This document shows positions 32,802 through 42,036 of a DNA stretch of 64,000 nucleotides, piece after piece. Position numbers and translations under genes: made by a program. The notes under the pieces are model-generated. The model ran no database searches. It was not told the DNA's origin and saw only the letters and a list, made by a program, of their open reading frames with translations. Location of the stretch: positions 1-64,000 of IMG/VR virus record IMGVR_UViG_3300020385_000006; one strand, written 5' to 3'. Origin of the DNA: a virus. Within the stretch, counting starts at the first letter, position 1. Each line of letters begins with the position of its first letter.

Positions 32802-33949
32802 TTAAAATCCTTAATTGTTTTAATAATATACGATACATCTTCATCACTTAATGATTGATGTAATGGAATACATAATGTATGATTAGCCGCATATTCTGTA
32901 CCTGGTAGTTTATTACCAGATGTCTGAAAATATTTTACCCAATGCAATGGATAATATCTAAATGTAGTATATATACCATTTTTTCGTAAATATTTAGCTA
33001 ATCTATCTCTATGTTCTGTCTGTATATGATACATATAATATGAACTGGTTACACTACGTGGCAAATTATTTGGCACATCTAACCAATCTATATCTTTAAA
33101 CATTTCTGTATATATATCATGTATTAATTTACGACGGTCTAATTGCGAATCAATTTTTTTTAATTGTTCAATGCCTATCGCTGCTTGTATATCATTTGTA
33201 ATACATCTTCTTCCTGGCACTGATATATCATATTCCCACCATTTCTGATCTACACTGTTAGAAAATCCACTATTTGTTTTTAAACCTAAATATGTGGCAT
33301 GTGTCAATCGTTGTATATCTTTTTTATCATTACAATAAATCATACCGCCATCACCCATTACTAATTGTTTCATAGAATCAAATGACCATAAACCAATATC
33401 ACCAAATGTACCAGTTGATTTACCGTAAACTTTACTAAATGGGCTATTAGCATTATCCTCTATTAATTTGATATTACGTTGACTACAAAGGTTTGTTATA
33501 CGTTCGATATCACATGGTACGCCGGCGAAATGTAACACTATAACAGCTTTTGTTTTATCAGTAATTTTACTTTCGATATGATCAAGCTCTACATTCAATG
33601 TCCTAGAGTTTACATCACAAAATACCGGCGTTGCATTTTTTGCAACAATTGCATTAGCTGCTCCTATAAAACTAACAGATGGTAATATTACTTCATCACC
33701 TTCATTTACATATAAGTCTATTGATTGGAATAATCCTTCTGTGCAACTTGATATTGTTAACAAATTCTCTGGCGATGCAGGTGTACATGCAACGCCATGA
33801 TAACAATTAGTTATTAATTTTCTGGCAAAGTCTTCTTTAAACTGATCTGTTTTAGGGCCTTTGCCTAACCAATTTGAATCAAATACTTCTTTTATCGCAT
33901 TTAATTCTTCATTGCCTAAAGATGGTTGATATATATTAATTGGTTTCAT
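32798..33949 (-). CDS. DegT/DnrJ/EryC1/StrS aminotransferase
   Basis: 383 residues, normal for the family. VILPSVSFIGAANAIV, LIEDNANSPFS (the PLP-contacting Asp), and WSFDSMKQLVMGDGGMI, where the Lys should form the Schiff base, are all present; GRRCITNDIQAAIGIEQL matches the family dimer region. It transfers an amino group to a keto sugar. With Gmd in the same locus the likely product is GDP-perosamine; this is inference. It is the first gene after the promoter match at 33957-33987. Confidence 0.88.
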   Translation of the reverse strand: MKPINIYQPSLGNEELNAIKEVFDSNWLGKGPKTDQFKEDFARKLITNCYHGVACTPASPENLLTISSCTEGLFQSIDLYVNEGDEVILPSVSFIGAANAIVAKNATPVFCDVNSRTLNVELDHIESKITDKTKAVIVLHFAGVPCDIERITNLCSQRNIKLIEDNANSPFSKVYGKSTGTFGDIGLWSFDSMKQLVMGDGGMIYCNDKKDIQRLTHATYLGLKTNSGFSNSVDQKWWEYDISVPGRRCITNDIQAAIGIEQLKKIDSQLDRRKLIHDIYTEMFKDIDWLDVPNNLPRSVTSSYYMYHIQTEHRDRLAKYLRKNGIYTTFRYYPLHWVKYFQTSGNKLPGTEYAANHTLCIPLHQSLSDEDVSYIIKTIKDFK

Positions 33950-33956
33950 ATTATAC

Positions 33957-33987
33957 TTAATATAACAAATTATTTTTAATTATCAAA
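33957..33987 (-). promoter_or_regulatory. promoter match, TTTG-N19-TATATTAA
   Basis: Minus-strand TTTGATAATTAAAAAT, 19-bp spacer, -7 box TATATTAA; the box ends eight bases before the ATG at 33949. It overlaps no other gene. Confidence 0.5.
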
Positions 33988-33988
33988 A

Positions 33989-34213
33989 TTAATCTTCTGA
34001 AAAAACTTCTATACATAATACTTTCTCATCATTAATGAATAGCCACCGGCCATCTCTTAATTTAAATTTAGTAAACTGACCTTGTTTTATTGAATCAGAT
34101 TGTATGCCAGTAAACGTACGTTTAGTGCCGTCTACAAAATGAATAATTTGTGTTACAAATGTTCCTACATCATTTACTGTGGATTGTAGATCTTTTATTT
34201 TATTTGGGCTCAT
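33989..34213 (-). CDS. hypothetical small phage protein
   Basis: 74 residues, beta-rich pattern (TQIIHFVDGTKRTFTGI, FKLRDGRWLFINDEKVL), like a small SH3-type barrel. It overlaps the oxidoreductase gene upstream by four bases and ends just before the promoter for the aminotransferase operon. Function unknown. Confidence 0.55.
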   Translation of the reverse strand: MSPNKIKDLQSTVNDVGTFVTQIIHFVDGTKRTFTGIQSDSIKQGQFTKFKLRDGRWLFINDEKVLCIEVFSED

Positions 34214-34875
34214 ATTGTTTTATTGTTTTTTTGTTCAGATTGTAACCTGTTAATTATTTTATTACACATCAATGATATCGTTTTATTATATTCATAATCT
34301 GGAGTACCATATAACACTTGGTCTATCATATCAGATAACGCGTCATTACTATTTTCTGTGTTAGTAAAATCTATGTCATTAATTTTATGTATTCTATTAT
34401 CTGATACGTTGTATGTAAACTTTATATCTTCGTAAGGATATTTCCAATACGGCCATAGTAAATATAAGTCGTGATATAGCAAATCATATAACGTGTTATC
34501 ACTTATCTTATTCCATCTAACGGTTATAGGTTTAGTTAAATTCTTGATATGCTTTTTTTCTGTTCTATAATTAAATACATCATCTACATATAATTTAACG
34601 CCATATTCATCTGCTAAATCAAATAATTCTTTTGATTGTTCATATGTAAGAGTCAATGGCTTTTCACAGAATACATTTTTTCTATGCATGATACATTGCT
34701 TGACTATATCATAATGTGTATTATTAGGCGTGGCAACAAATGCCCAATCAATAGAATCTAATTTAGATATATACTCATCTTTACTAGTACATATAAATAC
34801 TATATTACATATAGATTTTAATTTACGTTCAAGTATCTTACCCCAATATCCATGACCTAATAAACCTACTCGCAT
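34210..34875 (-). CDS. Gfo/Idh/MocA-like oxidoreductase, short
   Basis: 221 residues. GLLGHGYWGKILERKL is the Rossmann motif, FVATPNNTHYDIV and FCEKPLTLT (EKP) are the family hallmarks. It is much shorter than usual (about 330-350); the C-terminal beta-sheet domain is reduced. Members oxidise or reduce sugars with NAD(P). It overlaps the FAD oxidoreductase gene upstream by ten bases. Confidence 0.75.
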   Translation of the reverse strand: MRVGLLGHGYWGKILERKLKSICNIVFICTSKDEYISKLDSIDWAFVATPNNTHYDIVKQCIMHRKNVFCEKPLTLTYEQSKELFDLADEYGVKLYVDDVFNYRTEKKHIKNLTKPITVRWNKISDNTLYDLLYHDLYLLWPYWKYPYEDIKFTYNVSDNRIHKINDIDFTNTENSNDALSDMIDQVLYGTPDYEYNKTISLMCNKIINRLQSEQKNNKTI

Positions 34876-35843
34876 ACCATCCTCTTTATCTCTTGTCCTA
34901 ATTTATGACATGTTGAAACTTTACCAGATAATACATTTATGACTTTTGGATGTTCTTTATATGTAAATATTTCTGATAACCTTTCATCGTTATTATTTAT
35001 TGGCAACGCTCTTTCTGTTCTCCAATAACCTAACCGTTCTACATTTTTTAGAAATGGTAAATACTTTTCTGACTCTGAATAAATTGTATCAATATCTAAT
35101 TTTCCATTTTTCATTAATGAATGTTTAACACTGTATAATAAAAATTCGTTTGGATTATTTCCTTTTGGCATTACACTACAAAATGGCCCATCCATGATAG
35201 TTACTCCAAATGGTTTTGATTTCATTTTAAAATATGGAATAACTACATCTTGTAATTTTAATTTTAATTCAGGTACTCCTAACAATTTATTAACTTTATT
35301 TATACTTGCATATGTCGTATTTATTAAATAATCACAATCATCTATATTACCATCAAATTTAGTATTAAATTTTATATCAATATCTTTAACAAATTCTTTT
35401 ACTAATGATTTTAAAATATCATAATCAAATATACATTCGTCCGTATTAATAGATAAATCAATTAAATTGTTATTAACTAATGAATTATCTGGTATATCAT
35501 ATGTATAATCTATTTGAACATTATTACAGAAGTTAATATATTGATCCCGAGATATATGACTATCATTCTTAGCTATCATATAATAGTTTGGGAAATGAGA
35601 TACTATAGCTTCTTTATAGTTAGTAAGGAATGATACTAATCCATCTAAACTTTGTTCAGCAGTTTCCTTACTTCTAGGATAGTGATATCCCAGATGGAGC
35701 CTATTATGATTACATTTTGAAGCTCGTTGCATAATATCCGAGTCTTGTTCGATTATTACTACATTATGGCCGGCTCGTTGTAATTCATATCCGATAACAC
35801 ATCCAAATAATCCAGCTCCTATTATTTTTATTTTTTTACTCAT
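34866..35843 (-). CDS. FAD-dependent oxidoreductase (DAO-like)
   Basis: 325 residues from the start chosen at 35843 (MSKKIKIIGAGLFG), where ATGAGTAA overlaps the upstream stop. IIGAGLFGCVIGYELQRAG is the FAD motif, followed by the Glu at the end of strand 2 (VVIIEQD) and NRLHLGYHYPRS. Related proteins occur in phage and bacterial surface-sugar loci; UDP-galactopyranose mutase is a distant possibility, but the pattern fits the DAO family better. Substrate unknown. Confidence 0.7.
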   Translation of the reverse strand: MSKKIKIIGAGLFGCVIGYELQRAGHNVVIIEQDSDIMQRASKCNHNRLHLGYHYPRSKETAEQSLDGLVSFLTNYKEAIVSHFPNYYMIAKNDSHISRDQYINFCNNVQIDYTYDIPDNSLVNNNLIDLSINTDECIFDYDILKSLVKEFVKDIDIKFNTKFDGNIDDCDYLINTTYASINKVNKLLGVPELKLKLQDVVIPYFKMKSKPFGVTIMDGPFCSVMPKGNNPNEFLLYSVKHSLMKNGKLDIDTIYSESEKYLPFLKNVERLGYWRTERALPINNNDERLSEIFTYKEHPKVINVLSGKVSTCHKLGQEIKRMVCE

Positions 35844-36861
35844 TTGATATTGAATCCATATTACTAAAAATATTGTACCAGTACATGCATAATTTATGAT
35901 AATCATATTCTAATGTATATGTACTCCTCATATTATCATTAATATAAGAAAAATTATTATAATTTACTAATACTTTCTCTAATTGTTCAATTAAATTTGA
36001 ACAATCGTAATTAAATGGAATATATGTCTCATTTTCCTTCCATACATTTGAACCAAAATCGAATCGGGACATATCTTCTTTGCAAATGATAGTACCTAAC
36101 TGCATAGCTTCTCCATCACCCTGACGTATTTCTCCCATACCAAAAGGTGAGATACATATTTTTGAATTATATAAAGTTTGTATATATTCATTAAATGGTA
36201 ATTGTCCAGTAACTATACGATACTTATCTGATATTTTATCTAACTCTGTAAATATATCTTTTCTATGTGATATATACATTTCATCATTACGTACTAAATG
36301 ATCATAACTTACATCTCCATCTGCTCTAAAAATAGCACAAACGTCTATTGGTTTTTCTTTACTAGGCTCATATAAATTTCTATGACTTGGAACATTACTC
36401 ATCATGTTCCATCCAGTCAGTTTAATTCGATCCCATTTATCAACTGGAATATCATATGATAAATCTAAATCAGAGTTATTCCCAAAGTACCATTTATTAA
36501 ATGCTTTAGGTATTTTATAATCATTTTTATTTCTATGTAGTTGATTTTTAAATAAGTATATAGCATTGCTCTGATCAAATACTTCATATGCGCCCATTAG
36601 CGAATGAGAATCGGATCCATCAAATAAAAAGTAATCACCGGTAATTTTTGATAAGTTTTCTAATCCTTTATCAATGCTATCTTGTAATGAAACTCGTTTA
36701 TCAATAAAATCTGACATTCCGATAAATAAATAATCATAATCATCGGATTCGGTGATATCAATACTATAATCACGTAACATGTCTTTAACAAATAATAACG
36801 GGCGAAATGTTGGTTCATTTCTACCTACAAATGGATTTTGAATCTTTATTTTAAGACTCAT
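35836..36861 (-). CDS. GT-B-like glycosyltransferase, copy 2
   Basis: 341 residues from the start chosen at 36861 (MSLKIKIQNP), with GGAG seven bases before. It is a paralogue of the next gene upstream: shared words include NSDLDLSYDI/GSKLDKGYDI, DVCAIFRADG/DICAVWQTYH, SKICISPFGMGE/SKIGISPYGQCE and MYWYNIF/MYWYNMF. The C-terminal half looks like a GT-B nucleotide-sugar domain with a glycine-rich loop and conserved Glu. Probably a glycosyltransferase. Confidence 0.6.
   Translation of the reverse strand: MSLKIKIQNPFVGRNEPTFRPLLFVKDMLRDYSIDITESDDYDYLFIGMSDFIDKRVSLQDSIDKGLENLSKITGDYFLFDGSDSHSLMGAYEVFDQSNAIYLFKNQLHRNKNDYKIPKAFNKWYFGNNSDLDLSYDIPVDKWDRIKLTGWNMMSNVPSHRNLYEPSKEKPIDVCAIFRADGDVSYDHLVRNDEMYISHRKDIFTELDKISDKYRIVTGQLPFNEYIQTLYNSKICISPFGMGEIRQGDGEAMQLGTIICKEDMSRFDFGSNVWKENETYIPFNYDCSNLIEQLEKVLVNYNNFSYINDNMRSTYTLEYDYHKLCMYWYNIFSNMDSISNE
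35939..35970 (-). promoter_or_regulatory. internal promoter match, TTAG-N20-TATATTAA
   Basis: Minus-strand TTAGTAAATTATAATA, 20-bp spacer and -7 box TATATTAA with TTTCTTATATT, as in the main class, but within the 3' part of a coding region. It could serve the FAD oxidoreductase gene at 35843; chance is possible in AT-rich coding DNA. Confidence 0.35.
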
Positions 36862-37867
36862 TTTCAACTCCATTTAAGTTCGCGAACATGTTATACCAAT
36901 ACATGCATACATTTTCATATGAGTACATCTCTACTAATTTTTTTCTAGCATTTTCTAAAATATGTAAATAATCGTTATAATTTCCTAATACCTTTTCAAT
37001 TGTTTCATTTAAATCTGACCAATCAGGTTTTACTGGAATATACGTTTCCCATGGTTTATAAAAATCTGGTTTTGTTATTACTTTACTCATATCTGGCTTT
37101 ATTAATAATGAACCGTGTTGAATGATTTCTAAATCACGGTAACAAACTTCGCATTGACCATATGGTGATATTCCTATTTTAGATCGACTCATTATGTCAG
37201 TCGTTACCTGTGGATGTAACTTTTCAGCTACTATTTTATATTTATTTGATATTTTATTTAACTCATTCCATGCACCTAATCTATGATTAGTATATAATGC
37301 ACCACTCTCAACAGCGTCAAACTCCCATGCTTCACCTGGATGATAAGTTTGCCATACAGCGCAGATATCTAAATCTTTTTCTTTGATAGGCCGCAACTGT
37401 TGCATTTGTGGCCAATTATGACATACCGTATATCCTAATAAATTAATACGGGCATATTCTTCATCGGATATATCATAACCTTTATCTAATTTAGATCCAT
37501 TTCCAAAAAACCATTTACCAGCCGCAGTCGGTTCTTTATAATCTTGTTGTGATAGCATAGATTTTTTAAGCAACGATATCGCATTCGATTCTTTAAGAAC
37601 TTCATAGGCACCTACTATATCAGTCGCGCCGCCGCCATGGACTAGAAAATAATCTCCAGATTTATTAGCTAATGCATTTATCCCTAACTCTATACTCTCT
37701 TCTAATGGTTTCCTTTTAAACATCCATTGATTCATATCAATTAATTCATAATCATAATCATTAGAATTAGTTAATTGTATACTGTATTGAGGTAACATGT
37801 TTTGTGCAATTAGTAATGCACCAAAACATTTAATGTTTTTTGGGTCTGATAATTTTACTTTAATCAT
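36851..37867 (-). CDS. GT-B-like glycosyltransferase, copy 1
   Basis: 338 residues. Paralogue of the gene at 35836; both start with a short KVKLSDP/KIKIQNP strand and share GDYFL, GAYEV and the C-terminal KIGISPYGQCEVCYRDLE region, where an acidic residue would contact the nucleotide. The copies are divergent, so the duplication is old or they act on different sugars. Confidence 0.6.
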   Translation of the reverse strand: MIKVKLSDPKNIKCFGALLIAQNMLPQYSIQLTNSNDYDYELIDMNQWMFKRKPLEESIELGINALANKSGDYFLVHGGGATDIVGAYEVLKESNAISLLKKSMLSQQDYKEPTAAGKWFFGNGSKLDKGYDISDEEYARINLLGYTVCHNWPQMQQLRPIKEKDLDICAVWQTYHPGEAWEFDAVESGALYTNHRLGAWNELNKISNKYKIVAEKLHPQVTTDIMSRSKIGISPYGQCEVCYRDLEIIQHGSLLIKPDMSKVITKPDFYKPWETYIPVKPDWSDLNETIEKVLGNYNDYLHILENARKKLVEMYSYENVCMYWYNMFANLNGVENES

Positions 37868-37880
37868 TAACTATACTTTT

Positions 37881-38513
37881 TTATATTGTATCATAAAATT
37901 TATTCTGCTCTTCTTGCCTTCCTATATCCTTTGCATGGTATAACGCATATTTTTCCTCGGCTGGTAAGTTAGCAAATTTAGTATATCCTTTCAATTGTTC
38001 ATGTACGGGCTTTATCCAATATATATGTTCTGAATTTTTATATAATCGCATTTGCCAGTCCGGAAAGTTTACCCAATTGTTCTCATCTACGCGCCAGCCC
38101 CATTTTTGTATATGAGAATCTGTGATGCCTGCTACTGTATTCACTCTTGGTATCCAATAAGCCTCTGTATCTGGATTAGCTTCTAAAATAAATGGGAGTG
38201 CTTCAATGAGGTATTCGTTTGGTAGTTCATCTGCATCAATTTGAAATATCCAATCTCCTTTACAATTTGAATTCAATTTATTTTTATATTGAGCAAAGTT
38301 TTTATTTAATGCATATGAATAATGATGATAACCGGCGTATTGAACCTTGCTTTCATGACTTTCTAATACATCATAAACTTCTACTGTAGTTTTACCGTTA
38401 TCTGTCTGTACTACAATTTCATCCTGTTCTCGTTTATGTTTTATCAGAAATTGTAATAATTTATCTAACTCTTTATGTTCATTCCAAGCAGTAATTGCAT
38501 AACTAATCTTCAT
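37881..38513 (-). CDS. family 2 glycosyltransferase
   Basis: 210 residues. ISYAITAWNEHKELDKLL opens a GT-A fold, and GDWIFQIDADELPNEYL gives the DxD motif (DAD) typical of GT2. It is short but complete to the acceptor loop (KPVHEQLKG). It overlaps the gene upstream by eleven bases. Confidence 0.8.
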   Translation of the reverse strand: MKISYAITAWNEHKELDKLLQFLIKHKREQDEIVVQTDNGKTTVEVYDVLESHESKVQYAGYHHYSYALNKNFAQYKNKLNSNCKGDWIFQIDADELPNEYLIEALPFILEANPDTEAYWIPRVNTVAGITDSHIQKWGWRVDENNWVNFPDWQMRLYKNSEHIYWIKPVHEQLKGYTKFANLPAEEKYALYHAKDIGRQEEQNKFYDTI

Positions 38514-38982
38514 TATTTACCTCCAATACTATCGAATACAGTTCATCTAATGCGGCTTTAAAGTTATACTTGCCATATGTCTTAGCATTATCAACATCTA
38601 GCCTTGAAGGAAAATATTCACCAGGTTTATTTGGTATTGGATATTTTAATTGTTCTTCTTCATTCATGTCAATAACAGATGCTATTTTCCATACAAGTTC
38701 ATTATCCTTAGGCTCGCAGTATATCATACCACCGGGTAAATTTATAAAAGTAGGATACCATACACATCCCAATTCTATATCAACATGTTTCATTTCACTC
38801 ATATACTCGGTAATAGTTGATTCAAATTTTGTAATATGATCAGAATTAATTTTTAGATAATCATTAGTTGTATATCCAGATTCCATGCATATACGCGATT
38901 CAATATTTGTATTTTCATCAGCCTCTATTAATACACATTTATTACCTGTGATAGGTGATATTTCATCGTAATTTAAATTCAT
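38503..38982 (-). CDS. conserved phage protein of unknown function
   Basis: 159 residues, acidic. N-terminal ISPITGNKCVLIEADENTN and a Cys-containing RICMESGYTTND resemble a family found next to phage glycosyltransferases and base-modification genes, but no activity is known. ATG overlaps the stop of the GT gene upstream. Confidence 0.55.
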   Translation of the reverse strand: MNLNYDEISPITGNKCVLIEADENTNIESRICMESGYTTNDYLKINSDHITKFESTITEYMSEMKHVDIELGCVWYPTFINLPGGMIYCEPKDNELVWKIASVIDMNEEEQLKYPIPNKPGEYFPSRLDVDNAKTYGKYNFKAALDELYSIVLEVNNED

Positions 38983-40301
38983 GCTTCTACCTTTTTAAGT
39001 TTTGGTAAATTTATTTTTGGTGACCCTACCTTTTTAAGTTTTGGTAAATTTAAAGACATTTGTTGAGGTACTGTCTGTAATCCGGTATCTACAATCTCGC
39101 AAAATTTTTCTGACATTAAATCTAGATTAAAATTAGTTTTTACATGATGAGATTGTTTTCTAGCTTTAGTTAAATATTGCTTGTAATCAGATACACAGTC
39201 TTGTAATACACGAACTGCATAACCATAATCAACAGTAAACCACGTCGAATCTTTCAATATAAAATTATCTATAACAGAATTATGTACTGGAGTTTGTTCA
39301 CCTGGTAATAATGTACAATAATCTTTATGTAAAAAATCTAAATGACCTGACCAATTACTAGCAATAATTGGCTTACCAGTAATACCAAATTCTAATAAAG
39401 GTCGACCAAATCCTTCACCTTTAGTAAATGAAATCATTGCATTAATCTTTGGATGATTGTATAATGAATTCATTTCTTCATCGGTTAAGTCTCCATGCAG
39501 TAAATAAATGTTTGGAGCTTTATTACCATATGGCTCCATAATCTGCTGAACTTTTTTCATTATCTCATCACGATCAATAATTGAAAATGTTGCATGCGAT
39601 GTTTTTAAAATTAATGCTGGTCTATTTTTAGGCATTTTATTTTTAAATGACTCACAGAACGTTTTGATCATCATTCCAACATCTTTTCGATCCTGCCCCA
39701 TAGCACCTTTTAACCAATGCCCGGTATATAAAAAACAAAAGTCATCTTTAATATCCTTTAATTCGGATAACACTGTATCATGAATTTTAGTTGTTTTCTT
39801 GTATACGTTTAAATCTAATCCTTCAAATAAAACTTGAATAGGCTTATTTAATCGTAATTCACCAGTTTTTTGCTTTGTTTTTTCATCAATTGCATCATAT
39901 ACAGTGTTTACAAATCCATCTTTAGAATGTTCAGATGTTACAATATTCATATCCATACGGTTACATCCTTCAATCCATTCATGTGCTACTCTGTTTGTTT
40001 CTATACCAGCTGTTATGCCTATGTTATATTTTCCAAGAGCTTGAAATTCATTTGGTACAGAAATTTGTATAAATACATCTGGCTTCCTATTAATATTTTG
40101 TGTTGCAATTCTATCAATTATTGCTTTATGATTAGGATCTTCTACAAGTAATGCATTAGTGGGACATGATCCCCATGGCAATGATACAATTTGAATATCA
40201 TATTTATTTGCTTTAATTAAAGCTGTTACTAAATCTCTTGTATGGTTTCCATAACCTGACCGAGTTGAAACTGGTCCTTGTACTACTATAAATGGTTTCA
40301 T
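38979..40301 (-). CDS. family 4-type glycosyltransferase with repeated C-terminal tag
   Basis: 440 residues from the start chosen at 40301 (MKPFIVVQGPVSTRSGYG), where TAATG overlaps the upstream stop and GGAG precedes it. GPVSTRSGYGNHTRDLV is the N-terminal glycine loop and ISFTKGEGFGRPLLEFGI the GT-B Glu-x7-Glu region of GT4. The last 25 residues hold two copies of NLPKLKKV, written by a perfect 27-base direct repeat. The next gene upstream starts with the related IKLPKLRKI. Confidence 0.8.
   Translation of the reverse strand: MKPFIVVQGPVSTRSGYGNHTRDLVTALIKANKYDIQIVSLPWGSCPTNALLVEDPNHKAIIDRIATQNINRKPDVFIQISVPNEFQALGKYNIGITAGIETNRVAHEWIEGCNRMDMNIVTSEHSKDGFVNTVYDAIDEKTKQKTGELRLNKPIQVLFEGLDLNVYKKTTKIHDTVLSELKDIKDDFCFLYTGHWLKGAMGQDRKDVGMMIKTFCESFKNKMPKNRPALILKTSHATFSIIDRDEIMKKVQQIMEPYGNKAPNIYLLHGDLTDEEMNSLYNHPKINAMISFTKGEGFGRPLLEFGITGKPIIASNWSGHLDFLHKDYCTLLPGEQTPVHNSVIDNFILKDSTWFTVDYGYAVRVLQDCVSDYKQYLTKARKQSHHVKTNFNLDLMSEKFCEIVDTGLQTVPQQMSLNLPKLKKVGSPKINLPKLKKVEA
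38987..39052. repeat. perfect 27-base direct repeat, 39-base period
   Basis: Two identical 27-base copies (38987-39013 and 39026-39052) encode the repeated LPKLKKV tag at the end of the glycosyltransferase. The 39-base period keeps the reading frame (13 codons). Confidence 0.85.
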
Positions 40302-41758
40302 TATACTACAACTCCTGGATTTTCTATTTTCTTTTCTTGTTCTATTTTGTACATGGTAAATCGCTTTCTTGGCGTCCATTTTTCTAAACATGTATTAATA
40401 CAATTGGCCATTAATTTACTCATACCAGTCGCTGACATGTTTGATTCATCTCCGCAAACCCAATCATGACCTACTCGACCATTAGACTCACGGTCTGCTT
40501 TTTCCATATCATACCAATAATACATTGCATCTGCAACATCGCGGAAATCAACTCTATCATCAAATATATAAGGAGTCATAGGCGATCCTTGTAATGACCG
40601 ATTAGTCGGGAATACTGGCTTTACCCACTCAGCATGCACTTTATATGTTCCGTCATGATTAGAAGGAAAATGAGTATCAAATTCAATCCAATCACCTGTT
40701 GCATTTTCAAATCTACAACCATCTTGCAATCCACCGGTTACATTATTAATAATCGGAGTGCCGGCATGTAATGATTCACACCAAGATATCCCAAAACCTT
40801 CATTGGATGCAATATTAACAGTTACATCGGCCATGTTATAATAATAATTTAAGACACGAGTATCCACTGCCTTATCGCTAAAGATTATTTTATAGTCTGG
40901 GCATAATGCTTTCTTAACTGCAAATAAATCAGTACCATTATCATCTCTTATCTGAGTATGCATGAACAATGCACATTTACTAGACTTTTCTTTTGGTAAT
41001 TTATCACAAAATTCTTTATAAGCGATAATTAAATCACCTGGCTGTTTTCTTCTAATATTTCTATTGTTCCAGAAAAATATAAAATCAACATCATTAGTCT
41101 TTTTAAATTCATTTGAAAATTTTTCAAATTCATTATATTCTTTATGTAATGATGTAATTGGAAAAAATTTGTTAACATTTACTCCATGTGGTACCCATTG
41201 TACAGCCCAGTCTGGTTTTGGGAATTTTTGTAATACATTTTTTACAATATTATTTGTTTGTCTGGAAATGTTCATTAACAGATCACATGATTCATAAAAA
41301 GGTTCATTCCAATGTGGATATGGAAGATCATCCCAAATATTGTAATACATGATTGGAACATGTTGCCGAATTTGATGTTCTATTTGATATAACCAGCCCC
41401 AAAACCTAGGATCGGTAAAATGTAGAATAGCATCAGGCTTCTCTATGTTCATTATCTGTTGCAATATATTTGCATTACCATAACCATCACATGGATATAT
41501 TTTTAAGTACGCATCATCAACGCCAATTTCTTTACGAACGTCATTAGATAAATCTAAAACTTTACCAGATTCTGGATGTTTAATTGCCGCGCCAAGTTGA
41601 CACCAATCATATTGGTCTAATGTGCCCATTACAAATTCACGAGACATTGTACCAATTCCGGAATGCATTCGTAAATCATCTGATAATAATAATATTTTTT
41701 TCTTTTTTTGTTTGTTAGGATCTATCTTCCTAAGCTTAGGTAACTTTATTGGTTCCAT
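40301..41758 (-). CDS. family 4-type glycosyltransferase
   Basis: 485 residues. The start IKLPKLRKIDPNKQKKKK is a basic tag related to the C-terminal repeats of the next gene. KILLLSDDLRMHSGIGTMSR opens a GT-B fold and IASNEGFGISWCESLHAGTP is the family motif with its two Glu. It is the first gene of the glycosyltransferase operon; a late-like element lies 22 bases before the ATG. Confidence 0.82.
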   Translation of the reverse strand: MEPIKLPKLRKIDPNKQKKKKILLLSDDLRMHSGIGTMSREFVMGTLDQYDWCQLGAAIKHPESGKVLDLSNDVRKEIGVDDAYLKIYPCDGYGNANILQQIMNIEKPDAILHFTDPRFWGWLYQIEHQIRQHVPIMYYNIWDDLPYPHWNEPFYESCDLLMNISRQTNNIVKNVLQKFPKPDWAVQWVPHGVNVNKFFPITSLHKEYNEFEKFSNEFKKTNDVDFIFFWNNRNIRRKQPGDLIIAYKEFCDKLPKEKSSKCALFMHTQIRDDNGTDLFAVKKALCPDYKIIFSDKAVDTRVLNYYYNMADVTVNIASNEGFGISWCESLHAGTPIINNVTGGLQDGCRFENATGDWIEFDTHFPSNHDGTYKVHAEWVKPVFPTNRSLQGSPMTPYIFDDRVDFRDVADAMYYWYDMEKADRESNGRVGHDWVCGDESNMSATGMSKLMANCINTCLEKWTPRKRFTMYKIEQEKKIENPGVVV

Positions 41759-41779
41759 TAAATTCTCCGAATAACTTTA

Positions 41780-41790
41780 TTATAAATATA
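41780..41790 (-). promoter_or_regulatory. possible late-type element, TATATTTATAA
   Basis: Minus-strand GTATATTTATAATAAAG, 22 bases before the ATG at 41758, without a -33 box. Confidence 0.35.
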
Positions 41791-41817
41791 CAAAAAGCGT
41801 TCTTAACCACCTTTTTA

Positions 41818-42036
41818 TTATTGCTTTTTTAAGTTAATTATCCCATATACGTTTATTGCAATTATCACTAAACTTAATACTAAATGGCTAAAATTAGTAA
41901 TGTAGAAGTCATATGTAATCCAACCAATATCACCAACTATCCATGTTATCATAGCATAATGAAATTTACCTTTGGCATTAAGACCAAATCCTATTAACAC
42001 TAACGCTGTACTTATCCAACCTAAAATTTCTATCAT
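41818..42036 (-). CDS. small three-helix membrane protein
   Basis: 72 residues with hydrophobic segments at about 2-17, 27-46 and 49-68. ILGWISTALVLIGF and WIVGDIGWITYDFY recall YgjV/PnuC-like membrane proteins (nicotinamide transport relatives), although it is half as long. It overlaps the SLOG gene (42033) by four bases, so the two are probably made together. Confidence 0.6.
   Translation of the reverse strand: MIEILGWISTALVLIGFGLNAKGKFHYAMITWIVGDIGWITYDFYITNFSHLVLSLVIIAINVYGIINLKKQ

Noticed and set aside
41759-41817. AAAAAG...CTTTTT hairpin as a terminator
   Set aside because: Stem is almost only A-T pairs and without a T-run after it; expected by chance in this AT-rich DNA.
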